Shown here in pieces: positions 35,448-43,938 of a DNA stretch of 64,000 bases. The first letter of the stretch is position 1, and each line of letters starts with the position of its first letter. The notes below the pieces were generated by a model. That model had not been told where the DNA came from and searched no databases. It saw only the letters and a list, made by a program, of their open reading frames with translations. Where the stretch lies: contig OZ243042.1 in assembly GCA_965212085.1 (NCBI GenBank), forward strand, positions 2,232,001 to 2,296,000. The letters run 5' to 3'. The translations under genes and the position numbers were made by a program. Source of the stretch: JAHRAW01 sp965212085 (GTDB taxonomy: Bacteria; Pseudomonadota; Gammaproteobacteria; Arenicellales; Poriferihabitantaceae).

Positions 35448-36050
35448 ATGAGTACTTTTTCCACGATACTGCAAACGCTAAACCACTCATGGACTTGGGT
35501 TCTCGTAGCCCTTGTTGTAATTGCTATTTGGAAAGTGCCAACCTGGAAAGTAAGTATTGAGCACAGGCTGTCTGCCGTAGAAAAGGCCGTGGACGGGTTG
35601 TCCGGAAAAATGGACGAGGTTTATAGTGTGATCATTAATAAGTATGGCCGCGCCGTAGATCAGGCCGGCAGCCCGGTAACTTTGACCGAGTACGGCAAGG
35701 AGCTTTTCGCCAGAATAGACGCCGAAAAAATCGTGGATAAATACGTGGATAGATTACTTCAAGAAACAAAAGACATGAATGCCTATCAGGTACAAGAGCA
35801 TTGTTTTCTTTTTTGCAAGGAAACATTGTTGGCGGATTTAGAAGAGCAGGACAAGGATAGTTTTGAAAAAATATCCACGGTCGCATTTGAGGAAGGCATT
35901 GATTTAGAAAAAATCACGCGGGTTGTTGGTATATCATTACGAGACCGAGTGCTTCCAATGCAAGGTAAATCGCATATCGAAGTGGACGATCACTCTCCCC
36001 CGGTTCGGGGAAAACAACGTTCCGGCCAGCAGTCCCCTGGCCAATTTTAG
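35448..36050 (+). CDS. Membrane-anchored protein of unknown function
   Basis: 200 residues that I do not recognise. One N-terminal membrane helix (about 15-32, WTWVLVALVVIAIWKVP), then a short coiled-coil-like stretch (EHRLSAVEKAVDGLSGKMDEV) and a mostly helical, charged cytoplasmic region (about 85-165) with no catalytic motif. The tail (HSPPVRGKQRSGQQSPGQF) looks like low-quality or recently added coding sequence. It stops 10 nt before the truncated glycosyltransferase. Lower GC than pgk. Confidence 0.55.
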   Translation: MSTFSTILQTLNHSWTWVLVALVVIAIWKVPTWKVSIEHRLSAVEKAVDGLSGKMDEVYSVIINKYGRAVDQAGSPVTLTEYGKELFARIDAEKIVDKYVDRLLQETKDMNAYQVQEHCFLFCKETLLADLEEQDKDSFEKISTVAFEEGIDLEKITRVVGISLRDRVLPMQGKSHIEVDDHSPPVRGKQRSGQQSPGQF

Positions 36051-36060
36051 TACACAATCT

Positions 36061-36405
36061 ATGAATGCAAACCCCGGAAATCCCCCGGCGGTCAGCGTAA
36101 TTCTGCCCGCTTTCAACGCCGAAAAATATCTCGGCGAGGCGCTTGATAGCATCCTCTCGCAAACCTTCGCCGACTTTGAATTGATCGCCGTCAATGACGG
36201 CTCAACAGACCGCACGCTGGAAATACTGCGTGGTAATTCCGATTACCGAATACGAATAGTATCCAACGACAAGAATCTGGGGCTGGCAAAATCCTTGAAC
36301 GAGGGAATCTCCAAAGCGCGTGGCCGTTACATCGCCCGGCAGGATGCCGATGACATCAGCCTGCCGGAACGGTTGAATACACAATTGTTCCAATTTGGAA
36401 AGTGA
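36061..36405 (+). pseudogene. Family 2 glycosyltransferase, 3' truncated
   Basis: The first about 107 codons are a clear GT2 start: PAVSVILPAFNAEKYLGEALDSILSQTF, LIAVNDGSTDRTLEIL, and ARQDADDISLPERL carrying the DDxS-type metal region. At about 36378 the homology stops and the sequence becomes the antisense of a GT32 start fragment, which gives the tail NTQLFQFGK. About two thirds of the enzyme is missing. It points toward the minus-strand glycan genes. Confidence 0.8.
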
Positions 36406-36456
36406 TTTGCCAATCCATAGGGATTGAATAACGGGTAGTTTCCTTTTACTGTTCAC
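36377..36456 (-). pseudogene. 5' fragment of a GT32-type glycosyltransferase (copy 3)
   Basis: Translates as VNSKRKLPVIQSLWIGKSL, then SKLEQLCIQ, matching the first about 28 residues of the intact gene at 37222-38001 (LPIIQSLWIGESLSKVERLCVQ). It follows directly on the GT25 gene stop and ends at the joint with the truncated GT2 gene. Confidence 0.8.
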
Positions 36457-37243
36457 CGGTTTGTTGCCGTAATTTGGGCGGGTGGGTTAAATAAAACCAC
36501 CGGCGCCGGTATGACCGGATCCTGGCATTCAACCAAGCCGAGCGGGAGATCCAAAATGTCCGTCCGACTTTTTTAGAAGTTATGCGATGCAAGGTTGTTT
36601 CCACTTCGCTGTGAAATGCAACCGCCGGAAGCGCATTGTAATGACGGATTTTGTGATACCAACTTTCATTCCAATAAGCATCAACGACAATTCGCATTGG
36701 AATCGCTTGACTTGCCAAGTTGGTAGCTCCGGTTGGGGTGACTAAATACGCTATTGCGTAATGCTGGGTTTTTTTGCATTGCACCAATGCAGAACCATTA
36801 GCCAATTTGCAAATGGTGGTTTTTACTTTGGGCTTTACGGTTTTATCAATAAAACTGCGCCCAGCCAAATTCACCAAATCCCATTTCCATGTGCAGTTAA
36901 CCAACTCGTCAATTACGCCAAAGAAATCATCATTCCAAACCGCATCGTCTTCAAGTATTAAAGCGGGCGTGTCCAGTTTGGCGATGCGTTGCCACAAGCG
37001 ATAATGCGAAAAATAACAGGCACATTCACCTGGTCCCAACTTTCTCCCATAAACTCGCCATGCAATATCGTGGCGAATCTTATCTTGCCATTCGCCAATC
37101 TCGGCTTTGCCGTCCACGGCATCAACAATTTCATAGTTAACCCCGGCGGCATCCAACCGGGCTTTGATTGTTGACCGTCGATCAGTTTCACGGGCAAGTG
37201 AAATCACATAAATGGGAATGCTCACTTGATTTTGTGTTTGCAT
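36446..37243 (-). CDS. Family 25 glycosyltransferase (LPS/LOS type)
   Basis: 265 residues. GT25 features: IPIYVISLARETDRRSTI near the N-terminus, GVNYEIVDAVDGKA, GPGECACYFSHYRLWQRI, the acidic motif LILEDDAVWNDDF, and WDLVNLAGR. Family members add hexose residues to lipooligosaccharide or other surface glycans. It overlaps the GT32 gene by 22 bp, so both belong to one transcript. Confidence 0.85.
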   Translation of the reverse strand: MQTQNQVSIPIYVISLARETDRRSTIKARLDAAGVNYEIVDAVDGKAEIGEWQDKIRHDIAWRVYGRKLGPGECACYFSHYRLWQRIAKLDTPALILEDDAVWNDDFFGVIDELVNCTWKWDLVNLAGRSFIDKTVKPKVKTTICKLANGSALVQCKKTQHYAIAYLVTPTGATNLASQAIPMRIVVDAYWNESWYHKIRHYNALPAVAFHSEVETTLHRITSKKVGRTFWISRSAWLNARIRSYRRRWFYLTHPPKLRQQTGEQ

Positions 37244-38001
37244 TTTAGTTGTTCCAACAATGAATTCCGTGGAAAGTCAGCGTTTTTATCAGTGCCTAAT
37301 CTGCGCCAATGTTCATTCCATAAATGAATTGCGAATGTGTCCTGGGTAAATGGTGAGTGGTCGGCAAAGGTATTGTCAAAAATGCTGTCGCAGTTTTCCC
37401 AATGGACAGGGAAAAACCAAGTATGTGGTTTGGCTTTTTCAAACAAGTTGTAATGTTTTAATGCCGCTGACAATGAAACCGGGCCGCCGACCATGCCAAA
37501 ACTCGCACCTTCTTGCCCACGCCGCATTAATCGCATTTTGAATTTACGCCGCCGTAATTTGTTGCTGTCCCACGGACTGGTTTTGGGAAAGTTCCGGCAC
37601 GATTTTTCCAACTCAGCAAACACCGCCACCTTCCCGCCAAGCACAGCCGTTCCGGTAATGCTGAATGTGCTACGCCCAACAATAAACTCATCGCCAAAAT
37701 CAAACGGCTTGATGCAGACCACATCCATATCCACCCAAAACCCGCCGACCTTGCAAAGCATTGCATAGCGGAACCAATTGGAAAACCCGCCATAACCGCC
37801 GTTTTTATATTTGAAGATTGTGCTACTCGGCAGAATGTCATTTGCGTCTTTGATGACACAACCATCGGGGATGTTTTGCACTTCGTCATAAACATATAAA
37901 CGAAATTCGTGCCCGTTATCCAGGAACGATTGAACGCACAATCGTTCAACCTTGGATAACGACTCGCCAATCCAGAGCGATTGAATTATTGGAAGGTTCA
38001 T
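37222..38001 (-). CDS. GT32-type glycosyltransferase with DXD motif
   Basis: 259 residues. It begins MNLPIIQSLWIGESLSKVE and carries the DXD sugar-binding region FSNWFRYAMLCKVGGFWVDMDVVC typical of Gly_transf_sug proteins, with a C-terminal HLWNEHWRRLG. It probably transfers a hexose to a surface glycan. Its first 90 bp recur as two isolated fragments (36377-36456 and 38908-38997), so this is the intact parent or a surviving copy. Confidence 0.85.
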   Translation of the reverse strand: MNLPIIQSLWIGESLSKVERLCVQSFLDNGHEFRLYVYDEVQNIPDGCVIKDANDILPSSTIFKYKNGGYGGFSNWFRYAMLCKVGGFWVDMDVVCIKPFDFGDEFIVGRSTFSITGTAVLGGKVAVFAELEKSCRNFPKTSPWDSNKLRRRKFKMRLMRRGQEGASFGMVGGPVSLSAALKHYNLFEKAKPHTWFFPVHWENCDSIFDNTFADHSPFTQDTFAIHLWNEHWRRLGTDKNADFPRNSLLEQLKCKHKIK

Positions 38002-38069
38002 TTTTTTAGCCGTGTGATAAGTTCAAATTTTTTCGCTGACAGGTAAGCGGTTTTTTGAGGGCGGTTCAT

Positions 38070-38894
38070 TCAGCCTGGGATACGGCGACACAGCATGAAC
38101 CAACTGTTTCGGAAAGCATCTTTATGATGACGCACCGTATATCCGTTATCCGCAATCAGGCGATTTAGATTTTCGAAATAGGCAATGTTGTCTACGCCGT
38201 CAAACGAGCGGTTATGTGCAAAGAACAGATAGTCAAAATGCCGGTAATAAGGCTCCAACGCTTGCCTGGCTGGTAGCGGCATTTCGTTCACGCTGAATGT
38301 GGCAATAAGCAGGGATGTTGCCGATTGCTTCGACAGTAATGCCGGCATATCAAGCGGTGAAAACTCCACACCGGTTATGTCGTTGGCGCATAGATAGTCT
38401 TTTTGTAATTCCAACATTTCTTCAAGGTCGGCAATAATGTAGCGCCCGTTGTATCCGAGTCGCTTGACGAGACGGCAAAAGTTTCCGTATCCACCGCCGA
38501 TTTCAACGATATGAGAAACTGACTTCGGCACAGAACACTTGAGTTCGACATGCAACAGATTGAGGTAATACATGTGTTGAATGGTTAACGGGCTCGCCTG
38601 CGGTAGTAACTCAAACTGGTAAGGCGTGCCCACACGACCATCTAGTGTTTGGGGCAGTAAGACATCTTGATAAAACTGACTTTTCAACAATTCTGCGTAA
38701 TACAACTTGGCTAACTTTTACTGGTTTGGATGCAGCACCCGGCTGATGGTCTTTTGTCGCAAAAAAGATTGCGGGGATTGCTTCCATTCGGCAATAATCT
38801 GTTGTGGCAGGCTGTCCCACAACGGCCCCGCCGTTTCGGGATGAGTAGTTCTGCTTCGACGGCGGTTCCACCGCTTGAGAATATTCTTGAACAT
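38070..38894 (-). pseudogene. Putative sugar O-methyltransferase with an in-frame stop
   Basis: A single reading frame runs from the ATG at 38894 (MFKNILKRWNRRR, preceded by an AGGAAC site) to 38070, interrupted only by a TAA at 38718-38720 after 58 codons (ISRVLHPNQ, stop, KLAKLYYAEL). The main part has the SAM motif HIVEIGGGYGNFCRLVKRLG and resembles putative sugar O-methyltransferases of surface-glycan loci. The shorter part could be translated from a later start, but its N-terminus would be lost. Nonsense mutation, readthrough or a sequencing error are all possible. Confidence 0.75.
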
Positions 38895-38907
38895 ACTTTC
38901 TGTTCCT

Positions 38908-38997
38908 ACTATGGTCTAAAAATGAATGGATGCATAAATTCTTCAGATTGGAAAGCGGGTTGCCAATCCAAAGCGATTGGATTATTGGGAAATTCAT
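38908..38997 (-). pseudogene. 5' fragment of a GT32-type glycosyltransferase (copy 2)
   Basis: Translates as MNFPIIQSLWIGNPLSNLKN, then LCIHSFLDHS, matching the first 30 residues of the intact gene. It stops 14 nt before the methyltransferase ATG. Confidence 0.85.
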
Positions 38998-39104
38998 CAT
39001 TGTCGTGCCCTTTGTGGTGACGGCGTTGTCGGTAAAAGTGGTGGTGGTTGGCGGTAAGGTGACGGCAGGCAAAATGCCGGAGACACGACGGTGTGAATAG
39101 CAGA

Positions 39105-40547
39105 TTATACACATTTTTGAATGATGACTTGGGGGTAAGCGGAAAGAACGCGATACTCACCGATGTGGCGATTTAAGAAGTGGTCAATTGCATGGCGAGG
39201 TTGATGTCCAGCGTACTCCGCATGCCCAATTGCATAATCGTCCCACACCAGCACGCCGCCGTCACTAAGCACTCGCCACGATAGATAAGTATCAATTAAA
39301 ACATTAGGTTCAAAATGTCCGGCGTCAATATAAACCACATCAAACATTTCGCCGTCGTTAATCAATTTTGACAACGCGCTAAAAGTGTCGGATTTTATTT
39401 TTCGCAGTCGTTTGGAGAATGGCGCGGTGACCTTGTCAAAAATGGACTCCGCTTCATCCAAGTTTGTCAGCTTTACAAAGTATTCTTTCCAAGCGTCAAC
39501 GCAAGTAATGTTTGCGTCTGGAAACAAGTGCGCCCACACCACAGCGGACCCGCCCTGATAACTGCCCAATTCCAAAATCCGGGACGGTGCAGTTGTAATC
39601 GCACCTTTCCATGCAATATATGAACCGTGAATGGATGGGAAATCGTCATGGTTAAATGCGTCAAACTCGCCGCTATACTTAGCCCGCCAATATCGGTAAT
39701 TATGCTTGGATTTTATGTAGTGCGGACGCAAAATTTTGCCGAGTTGCCAATACCGGTTGCGGAAAATCGCCGGGCGTTTGGGTTTGTAGTATGCATAACT
39801 CTTGGTTTTCTCCGTAGTGGCGGCGGTGCCGGTAAAAGCGGTAGCGTTAATTTCAATCCCGGCTAGCGCATTACCATCAATCAAACCTCTTTGCACCAGG
39901 CCGTTGTAGTTTTCAATTTTCGGTCTTTTAAGCCCTTTCGTTGATGTTTTCATGCGAATATGAATCAAGGCGGCGTTTTCAATGCCGGGCATGTAACTGC
40001 CGTGACACCACTTCTCTCCATCGGGGAATATGTGAGGCTTTTCAAGCCGCGCCAGAGATGCCAGGCGGTGCATGACACCTTCGTCGTGGTGGCAGTATTT
40101 GCCGCTGAACTGCGCCATTTCGTCTTCCCTGATGTGTGGTCTTAGTTTTATTCTTATGTCCCGCTCCAGACGCCAAACCGCGCCACCCCAATAAGGATAT
40201 TTTCGGTTTGTCAGGTCGGGAAATTTTTTCTGCACGCTTTTGAACAGTCGTTTCTGAACCTTGGTGGACATGCCTATCCCGCTGACGTCTTCAAACACAT
40301 CTTCTTCCATCCCCTTCCTTGTGAACATGTCTATGTCAAGCATGACCACAATATCATAATCGTCAAACTCCTCGTTAAGCATATAAAGTTTTTGGCATTG
40401 GGCGCTAAGATTTGGCCTGAAAACATGACCCCGTAAAAGTCTGTATTCGGCGCCGACTTTCTCCGCATAGCGGGATATGTTGGCGATGGAGAGATGTTCC
40501 AGTTCTCCGAGTTCACCGCTCCAGTGCTGCAGGATTATTTTTTTCAT
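39105..40547 (-). CDS. Bifunctional glycosyltransferase / class I SAM methyltransferase
   Basis: 480 residues from the ATG at 40547 (MKKIILQHWSGE), which overlaps the preceding stop as ATGA. Residues 1-230 form a nucleotide-sugar transferase domain with a DXD motif (DIVVMLDIDMFTRKG) and KYPYWGGAVWRL. After a Thr/Tyr/Lys-rich joint (about 245-285), residues 300-480 are a Methyltransf_24-like domain: SRILELGSYQGGSAVVWA, ITCVDAWKEY, and FDVVYIDAGHFEPN, then GGVLVWDDY. The two activities probably modify the same growing glycan. Confidence 0.82.
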   Translation of the reverse strand: MKKIILQHWSGELGELEHLSIANISRYAEKVGAEYRLLRGHVFRPNLSAQCQKLYMLNEEFDDYDIVVMLDIDMFTRKGMEEDVFEDVSGIGMSTKVQKRLFKSVQKKFPDLTNRKYPYWGGAVWRLERDIRIKLRPHIREDEMAQFSGKYCHHDEGVMHRLASLARLEKPHIFPDGEKWCHGSYMPGIENAALIHIRMKTSTKGLKRPKIENYNGLVQRGLIDGNALAGIEINATAFTGTAATTEKTKSYAYYKPKRPAIFRNRYWQLGKILRPHYIKSKHNYRYWRAKYSGEFDAFNHDDFPSIHGSYIAWKGAITTAPSRILELGSYQGGSAVVWAHLFPDANITCVDAWKEYFVKLTNLDEAESIFDKVTAPFSKRLRKIKSDTFSALSKLINDGEMFDVVYIDAGHFEPNVLIDTYLSWRVLSDGGVLVWDDYAIGHAEYAGHQPRHAIDHFLNRHIGEYRVLSAYPQVIIQKCV

Positions 40548-41344
40548 TCCTCCAACCCCCATTCCCGTTCCGGCAGGTTGGTGATTTTCCAAAGCGTACC
40601 GGCATCAAGGTCATCGGCACCACTTAACTGAATATGCACAAACTTTGTGTTCTCCGTTCGCATGTCGTTCAAGTGTTTTTTATTTTCGGAATCAAAATAC
40701 CAATGGACATAGCTGTTCCAGCCGTTATCCAGTTCAACATAATCCATATCCGCGACCTTGAGCATTGCATGAATATAGTTTTGGTCGGATTGGTAGATAC
40801 CGCGAAGCCCCTGCGATTTGACATACTTCATGTATTTCTTGAATGGTACAAATTTCTTTCGCGCTTTCATAATACCCTTGTTGGAAAGCATAAAAAGCCC
40901 GCCGTTATACACTTTCAATAGCCCCGAATCAGTGCGTGGCATTTCCACTTTCCAGCGGGCGGTTATCGCTTGCGCCCACTGTTCCTCTGTTTCACCGGTG
41001 AGTTTGCCGCTGAGCGTTTTGCGAAATTCGGGTTGGAACGGCTCGGTGCAAATACCCATCTCGGCGGTGAAACCGTCAAATATATTTTCCCGCAGACCGT
41101 CCACGGCGAAGATGTCCGTGTCCGCATATAATATGTTGTCGTATTCGCCGAAAGCCTTGTCAAAAATCGGTTTGAGGCAACCATAGACTTTGGAATATCG
41201 CCCCAGATTGGTAACGAATCCCGGATTGTCTTCAAAAACATGCTCGGCGCCGATGTGCTTGGCATATATGCGCATATTTTCCCATCCGATTTTGCAACCA
41301 GACGGTGCATCGCCGTCCCAGTATTGGTATATCAAGTTTTTCAT
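40544..41344 (-). CDS. Nucleotide-sugar glycosyltransferase-like protein
   Basis: 266 residues. MKNLIYQYWDGDAP at the start parallels the next protein (MKKIILQHWSGE), so the two N-terminal domains are paralogues. The DXD is in NILYADTDIFAVDGL, followed by VYNGGLFMLS and IYQSDQNYIHAML, as in GT8-like enzymes. It overlaps both neighbours by 4 bp (ATGA). Confidence 0.75.
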   Translation of the reverse strand: MKNLIYQYWDGDAPSGCKIGWENMRIYAKHIGAEHVFEDNPGFVTNLGRYSKVYGCLKPIFDKAFGEYDNILYADTDIFAVDGLRENIFDGFTAEMGICTEPFQPEFRKTLSGKLTGETEEQWAQAITARWKVEMPRTDSGLLKVYNGGLFMLSNKGIMKARKKFVPFKKYMKYVKSQGLRGIYQSDQNYIHAMLKVADMDYVELDNGWNSYVHWYFDSENKKHLNDMRTENTKFVHIQLSGADDLDAGTLWKITNLPEREWGLEE

Positions 41345-42717
41345 TTCAGAGATTTCAAAAAAGTTTTGATTTTTCTTTTAACCATCTTGCGCTTGTATCT
41401 TGGAAAAAACCTTTGCCAATAATGGGCAAGCTGAGCAAACTCATACATCAGGTTCATTTTACGCCATCTTCTGATTAGTACAAGGTCACGCCGGTCTTTC
41501 CTTTCCCGGCGCAATCTTTTCATGTTCATCAACACCGGCAAACTGACAAATTTGATGCCGTAAAAATAAAAATACAGGCGCGGGTCGTCCAACAAATCGG
41601 CGAGCGAACAGTCGGCATACTGCGCCTTCTCGTTGCTCAGGGATATGCCGGCACCGTTTGTATTCAGCGCCTCCCCGCTTGCGCTGATGTAGTCCAGATC
41701 GTTCGCCGGCCGCACCCCGTACACTTCCATCACGGAACTGCCGTGAATGGCAAAGCACTCGCTTACCCCCCCCCTATCGTTCACGGCGGCGGCATAACGC
41801 AAAAAGCGTTCGTGAAAAGCCGGGGAGTCAATGGGCGTTGCGTGGGCAAGGAAATGTATGCTGTTGGCGTTGAAAAATGTTTTCGCCATGCAAATTGTTT
41901 CGGCGTGGTCGTCTGTTATGTGCAGCGATTCTTTTCCCATTCCGATTAAGTCCCGTATGCTCTCTTTGACCGGCACGACATCCGCATGGTTTTTTACTTC
42001 CAATAAAAGCACATAAAACGACCGCTCTCCGGTAAAACAATTCTTTACCTTGCTTCGGGTGCCGGGAAATTTTTCCTTGTGCGTTCCGTCCCAGAAAATG
42101 TCGGGGTATAACTGCCTAATCGTATTCACCGCCATTCTCATTCCCAGTACCGGTATCTTTTTGTGACAGATTATTTTTCCCGCTTCCGCCAGCATGGATT
42201 GAATCGTCTCAATCTTCGCCGAGGCGCAGGGATATACAACGGCGAGGTAACAATCGCTTTTCAGGCGGCAATATTCCAGTGCCATGTAATCCAGAATATC
42301 GGGGTCAAGACCGCGTTTTTGGAAAAGGCCCCAGCTGCTGTCGTAGCGTTCTTGTGTATCCAATACTTGGCATGTCAGGGGAGTGTCATAAAACAAACAG
42401 GCGGCGATGCGGTGAGCACCGTTTAGCGCCGTGCGGTTGCGGGCTATCGGCACTGCTTTTGCGTCGTCAAAGCCGCGTTCCTTAATTGAGTTCAGTAACG
42501 TTTCGTAGTTTGTTACGAATTCGGAAATGCCGGATTTTTCTATTTTGCCGTGGCGGAACTCTATGCCTTGATTCATGGCAAAGATGTGGGATTCATAGAC
42601 CGTGCGTCCCCATTGGGTAGATGGGTTTTGCTCGCGCAGTCGTGCGTAGACGTGCTTGGCGCAGATGTCGAGGCGTTGCGGTGTGAGTAGGTGGGTGGGG
42701 GAGATGTGTTGTTCCAT
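41341..42717 (-). CDS. Uncharacterised protein with ParB-like and nucleotidyltransferase-like motifs
   Basis: 458 residues. I do not recognise the family. The segment about 93-112 (NRTALNGAHRIAACLFYDTP) is like the ParB/sulfiredoxin substrate loop (NGxHR). The segment about 345-362 (IHGSSVMEVYGVRPANDLDY) resembles a nucleotidyltransferase GSS...D-D pattern. The C-terminus is strongly basic (RRERKDRR, PRYKRKMVKRKIK). It lies within the glycan operon, overlapping the next glycosyltransferase by 4 bp. A role in activating or transferring a phospho-substituent is conceivable but unproved. Confidence 0.6.
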   Translation of the reverse strand: MEQHISPTHLLTPQRLDICAKHVYARLREQNPSTQWGRTVYESHIFAMNQGIEFRHGKIEKSGISEFVTNYETLLNSIKERGFDDAKAVPIARNRTALNGAHRIAACLFYDTPLTCQVLDTQERYDSSWGLFQKRGLDPDILDYMALEYCRLKSDCYLAVVYPCASAKIETIQSMLAEAGKIICHKKIPVLGMRMAVNTIRQLYPDIFWDGTHKEKFPGTRSKVKNCFTGERSFYVLLLEVKNHADVVPVKESIRDLIGMGKESLHITDDHAETICMAKTFFNANSIHFLAHATPIDSPAFHERFLRYAAAVNDRGGVSECFAIHGSSVMEVYGVRPANDLDYISASGEALNTNGAGISLSNEKAQYADCSLADLLDDPRLYFYFYGIKFVSLPVLMNMKRLRRERKDRRDLVLIRRWRKMNLMYEFAQLAHYWQRFFPRYKRKMVKRKIKTFLKSLK

Positions 42718-42721
42718 TTTA

Positions 42722-43501
42722 TTATGAGTTGGACTGTTTTGTAATCGTTAAAAATATCCACCCCAAGAGATCATCCGTCTTTGGCATAATAAAAAATCGA
42801 GTCGCATAGTTTTTATTTTTAAAATACTCCGCATACTGCCAAACATCACGTTGCCTGATATCTTCAATAACATAGACTCCATGATCAGTTAATCGGTCAA
42901 TCACATTTTCAAACAAGGTAATACCCGCATGATATCTATGTAAGCCATCGTCAATCACAATATCAAACTTGCGGTCGGGTATTTGATTTAAGAATTGCTT
43001 AATACTTTGCGCGTTAGTTTGGTCGCATTGGTAAGTTTCAATTCGCTCATCGGTAAATAAGCAATTTGAATCAATATCAATTCCGGTGATTGTTGCGTTG
43101 GCGAAATATTCCCGCCACATTCTTAAACTCGGGCCAAGCGAATTTTCATTGCTATCTTTTGGATTAATTCCATCCCGCCTGTCCAATGTTGCAATGCCAC
43201 ACTCAAGTAAATGCTCTATATTGTTGCGACTTTGAGAGAATAACAAATCATAAACGCTTGCATAGTCGTGGGTATATCCCCGGCGTTTGCCGAAATTGTG
43301 CGTTGCTATATCGGTATGCCCTTTGTCTGTGCCGTGCTTTTGGCAAAGCTTATGCAAATCGGTGTGGTGGTCTGCAAATGACGCAATGCCGACCATATTA
43401 TTAACCCCGTGTTTTTTTAAACCACGCCTTGCAAAAGAATGGCGATATTTAACAGAGTGCTTGGTAAGTCCAAATCGTGGGTCAAATGGATTAAGTTTCA
43501 T
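42722..43501 (-). CDS. Class I SAM-dependent methyltransferase (glycan/macrolide O-methyltransferase-like)
   Basis: 259 residues from the ATG at 43501 (MKLNPFDPRF); an upstream in-frame start at 43549 is possible. Motifs: CQKHGTDKGHT, HDYASVYDLLFS, HLLECGIATLDRR, LGPSLRMWREYFANATITGIDI and FDIVIDDGLHRYH. This layout is seen in sugar O-methyltransferases such as demethylmacrocin-type enzymes. It is the first gene of the minus-strand glycan operon, 4 nt before the next start. Confidence 0.75.
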   Translation of the reverse strand: MKLNPFDPRFGLTKHSVKYRHSFARRGLKKHGVNNMVGIASFADHHTDLHKLCQKHGTDKGHTDIATHNFGKRRGYTHDYASVYDLLFSQSRNNIEHLLECGIATLDRRDGINPKDSNENSLGPSLRMWREYFANATITGIDIDSNCLFTDERIETYQCDQTNAQSIKQFLNQIPDRKFDIVIDDGLHRYHAGITLFENVIDRLTDHGVYVIEDIRQRDVWQYAEYFKNKNYATRFFIMPKTDDLLGWIFLTITKQSNS

Positions 43502-43547
43502 TTCAATTCTCGGTTTTCGATTATGCGTGTATTTTAGCACAGCCAAC

Positions 43548-43560
43548 ACACTGTCAGTGT
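43548..43560. promoter_or_regulatory. Short perfect palindrome upstream of the glycan operon
   Basis: ACACTGTCAGTGT, 47 bp upstream of the preferred start of the first methyltransferase. It could be an operator. No regulator is linked and no clear -10/-35 pair was found. Confidence 0.3.
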
Positions 43561-43757
43561 CGATTTTATCCGAAATCCGGTTCGAATCTCATCATACAAC
43601 AACCAATCCAGCAAGGGTATTAGGAAGTTAAGCACATCCAATAGGGGCTAACTTTATGATATATCACTAAAAACAGGTATTATCGCTGTTCTCGAATCAG
43701 GGGCAGGTGCGACCTGCCCCTACGCCACCGCTTAGCCACTTCCTTACGCCCACGTCG
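43561..43757. other. Gene-free spacer before the IS-containing repeats
   Basis: No gene is visible. It contains a GGGGCAGG/CCTGCCCC palindrome at 43700-43720. The stretch around 43720-43757 (CGCTTAGCC, CTTCCTTACGCC) recurs at 45199-45236, so about 150-190 bp including the following repeat is duplicated on the other side of the IS. Confidence 0.5.
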
Positions 43758-43824
43758 TCATTCCCGAACGATAGAAAAATAAGGAGCGCCAGCGACTATA
43801 TTTTTCATCGTATCGGGAATCCAG
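43758..43824 (+). repeat. Dispersed hairpin repeat, family A
   Basis: Variant with core AAGGAGCGCCAGCGAC, shared with 45240-45306. It is followed by TTTTATATGGTTCGGCGG, which also follows repeats at 961 and 45307. Confidence 0.85.
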
Positions 43825-43857
43825 TTTTATATGGTTCGGCGGGGCGCAGTCATGCGA

Positions 43858-43922
43858 CTGGATTCCCGAGTACGCAAGTGTCCGTAAGCCGCTAACGCGA
43901 CAACGGACACTAACGCTCGGGA
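43858..43922 (-). repeat. Family B repeat interrupted by the IS110 element
   Basis: Reads CTGGATTCCCGAGTACG ... AACGCTCGGGA, then breaks. The missing end (ATGACGGCGGAGTTGTTGCC) resumes at about 45116, where it matches the context of the intact copy at 838-921. Confidence 0.85.
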
Positions 43923-43938
43923 GTATCTGTGTTCAAAG

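Noticed and set aside
43575..43620. GGTTCGAATC followed by CCA, looking like a tRNA T-arm
   Set aside because: The flanking bases do not pair as a T-stem, and no D- or anticodon arm can be found upstream.
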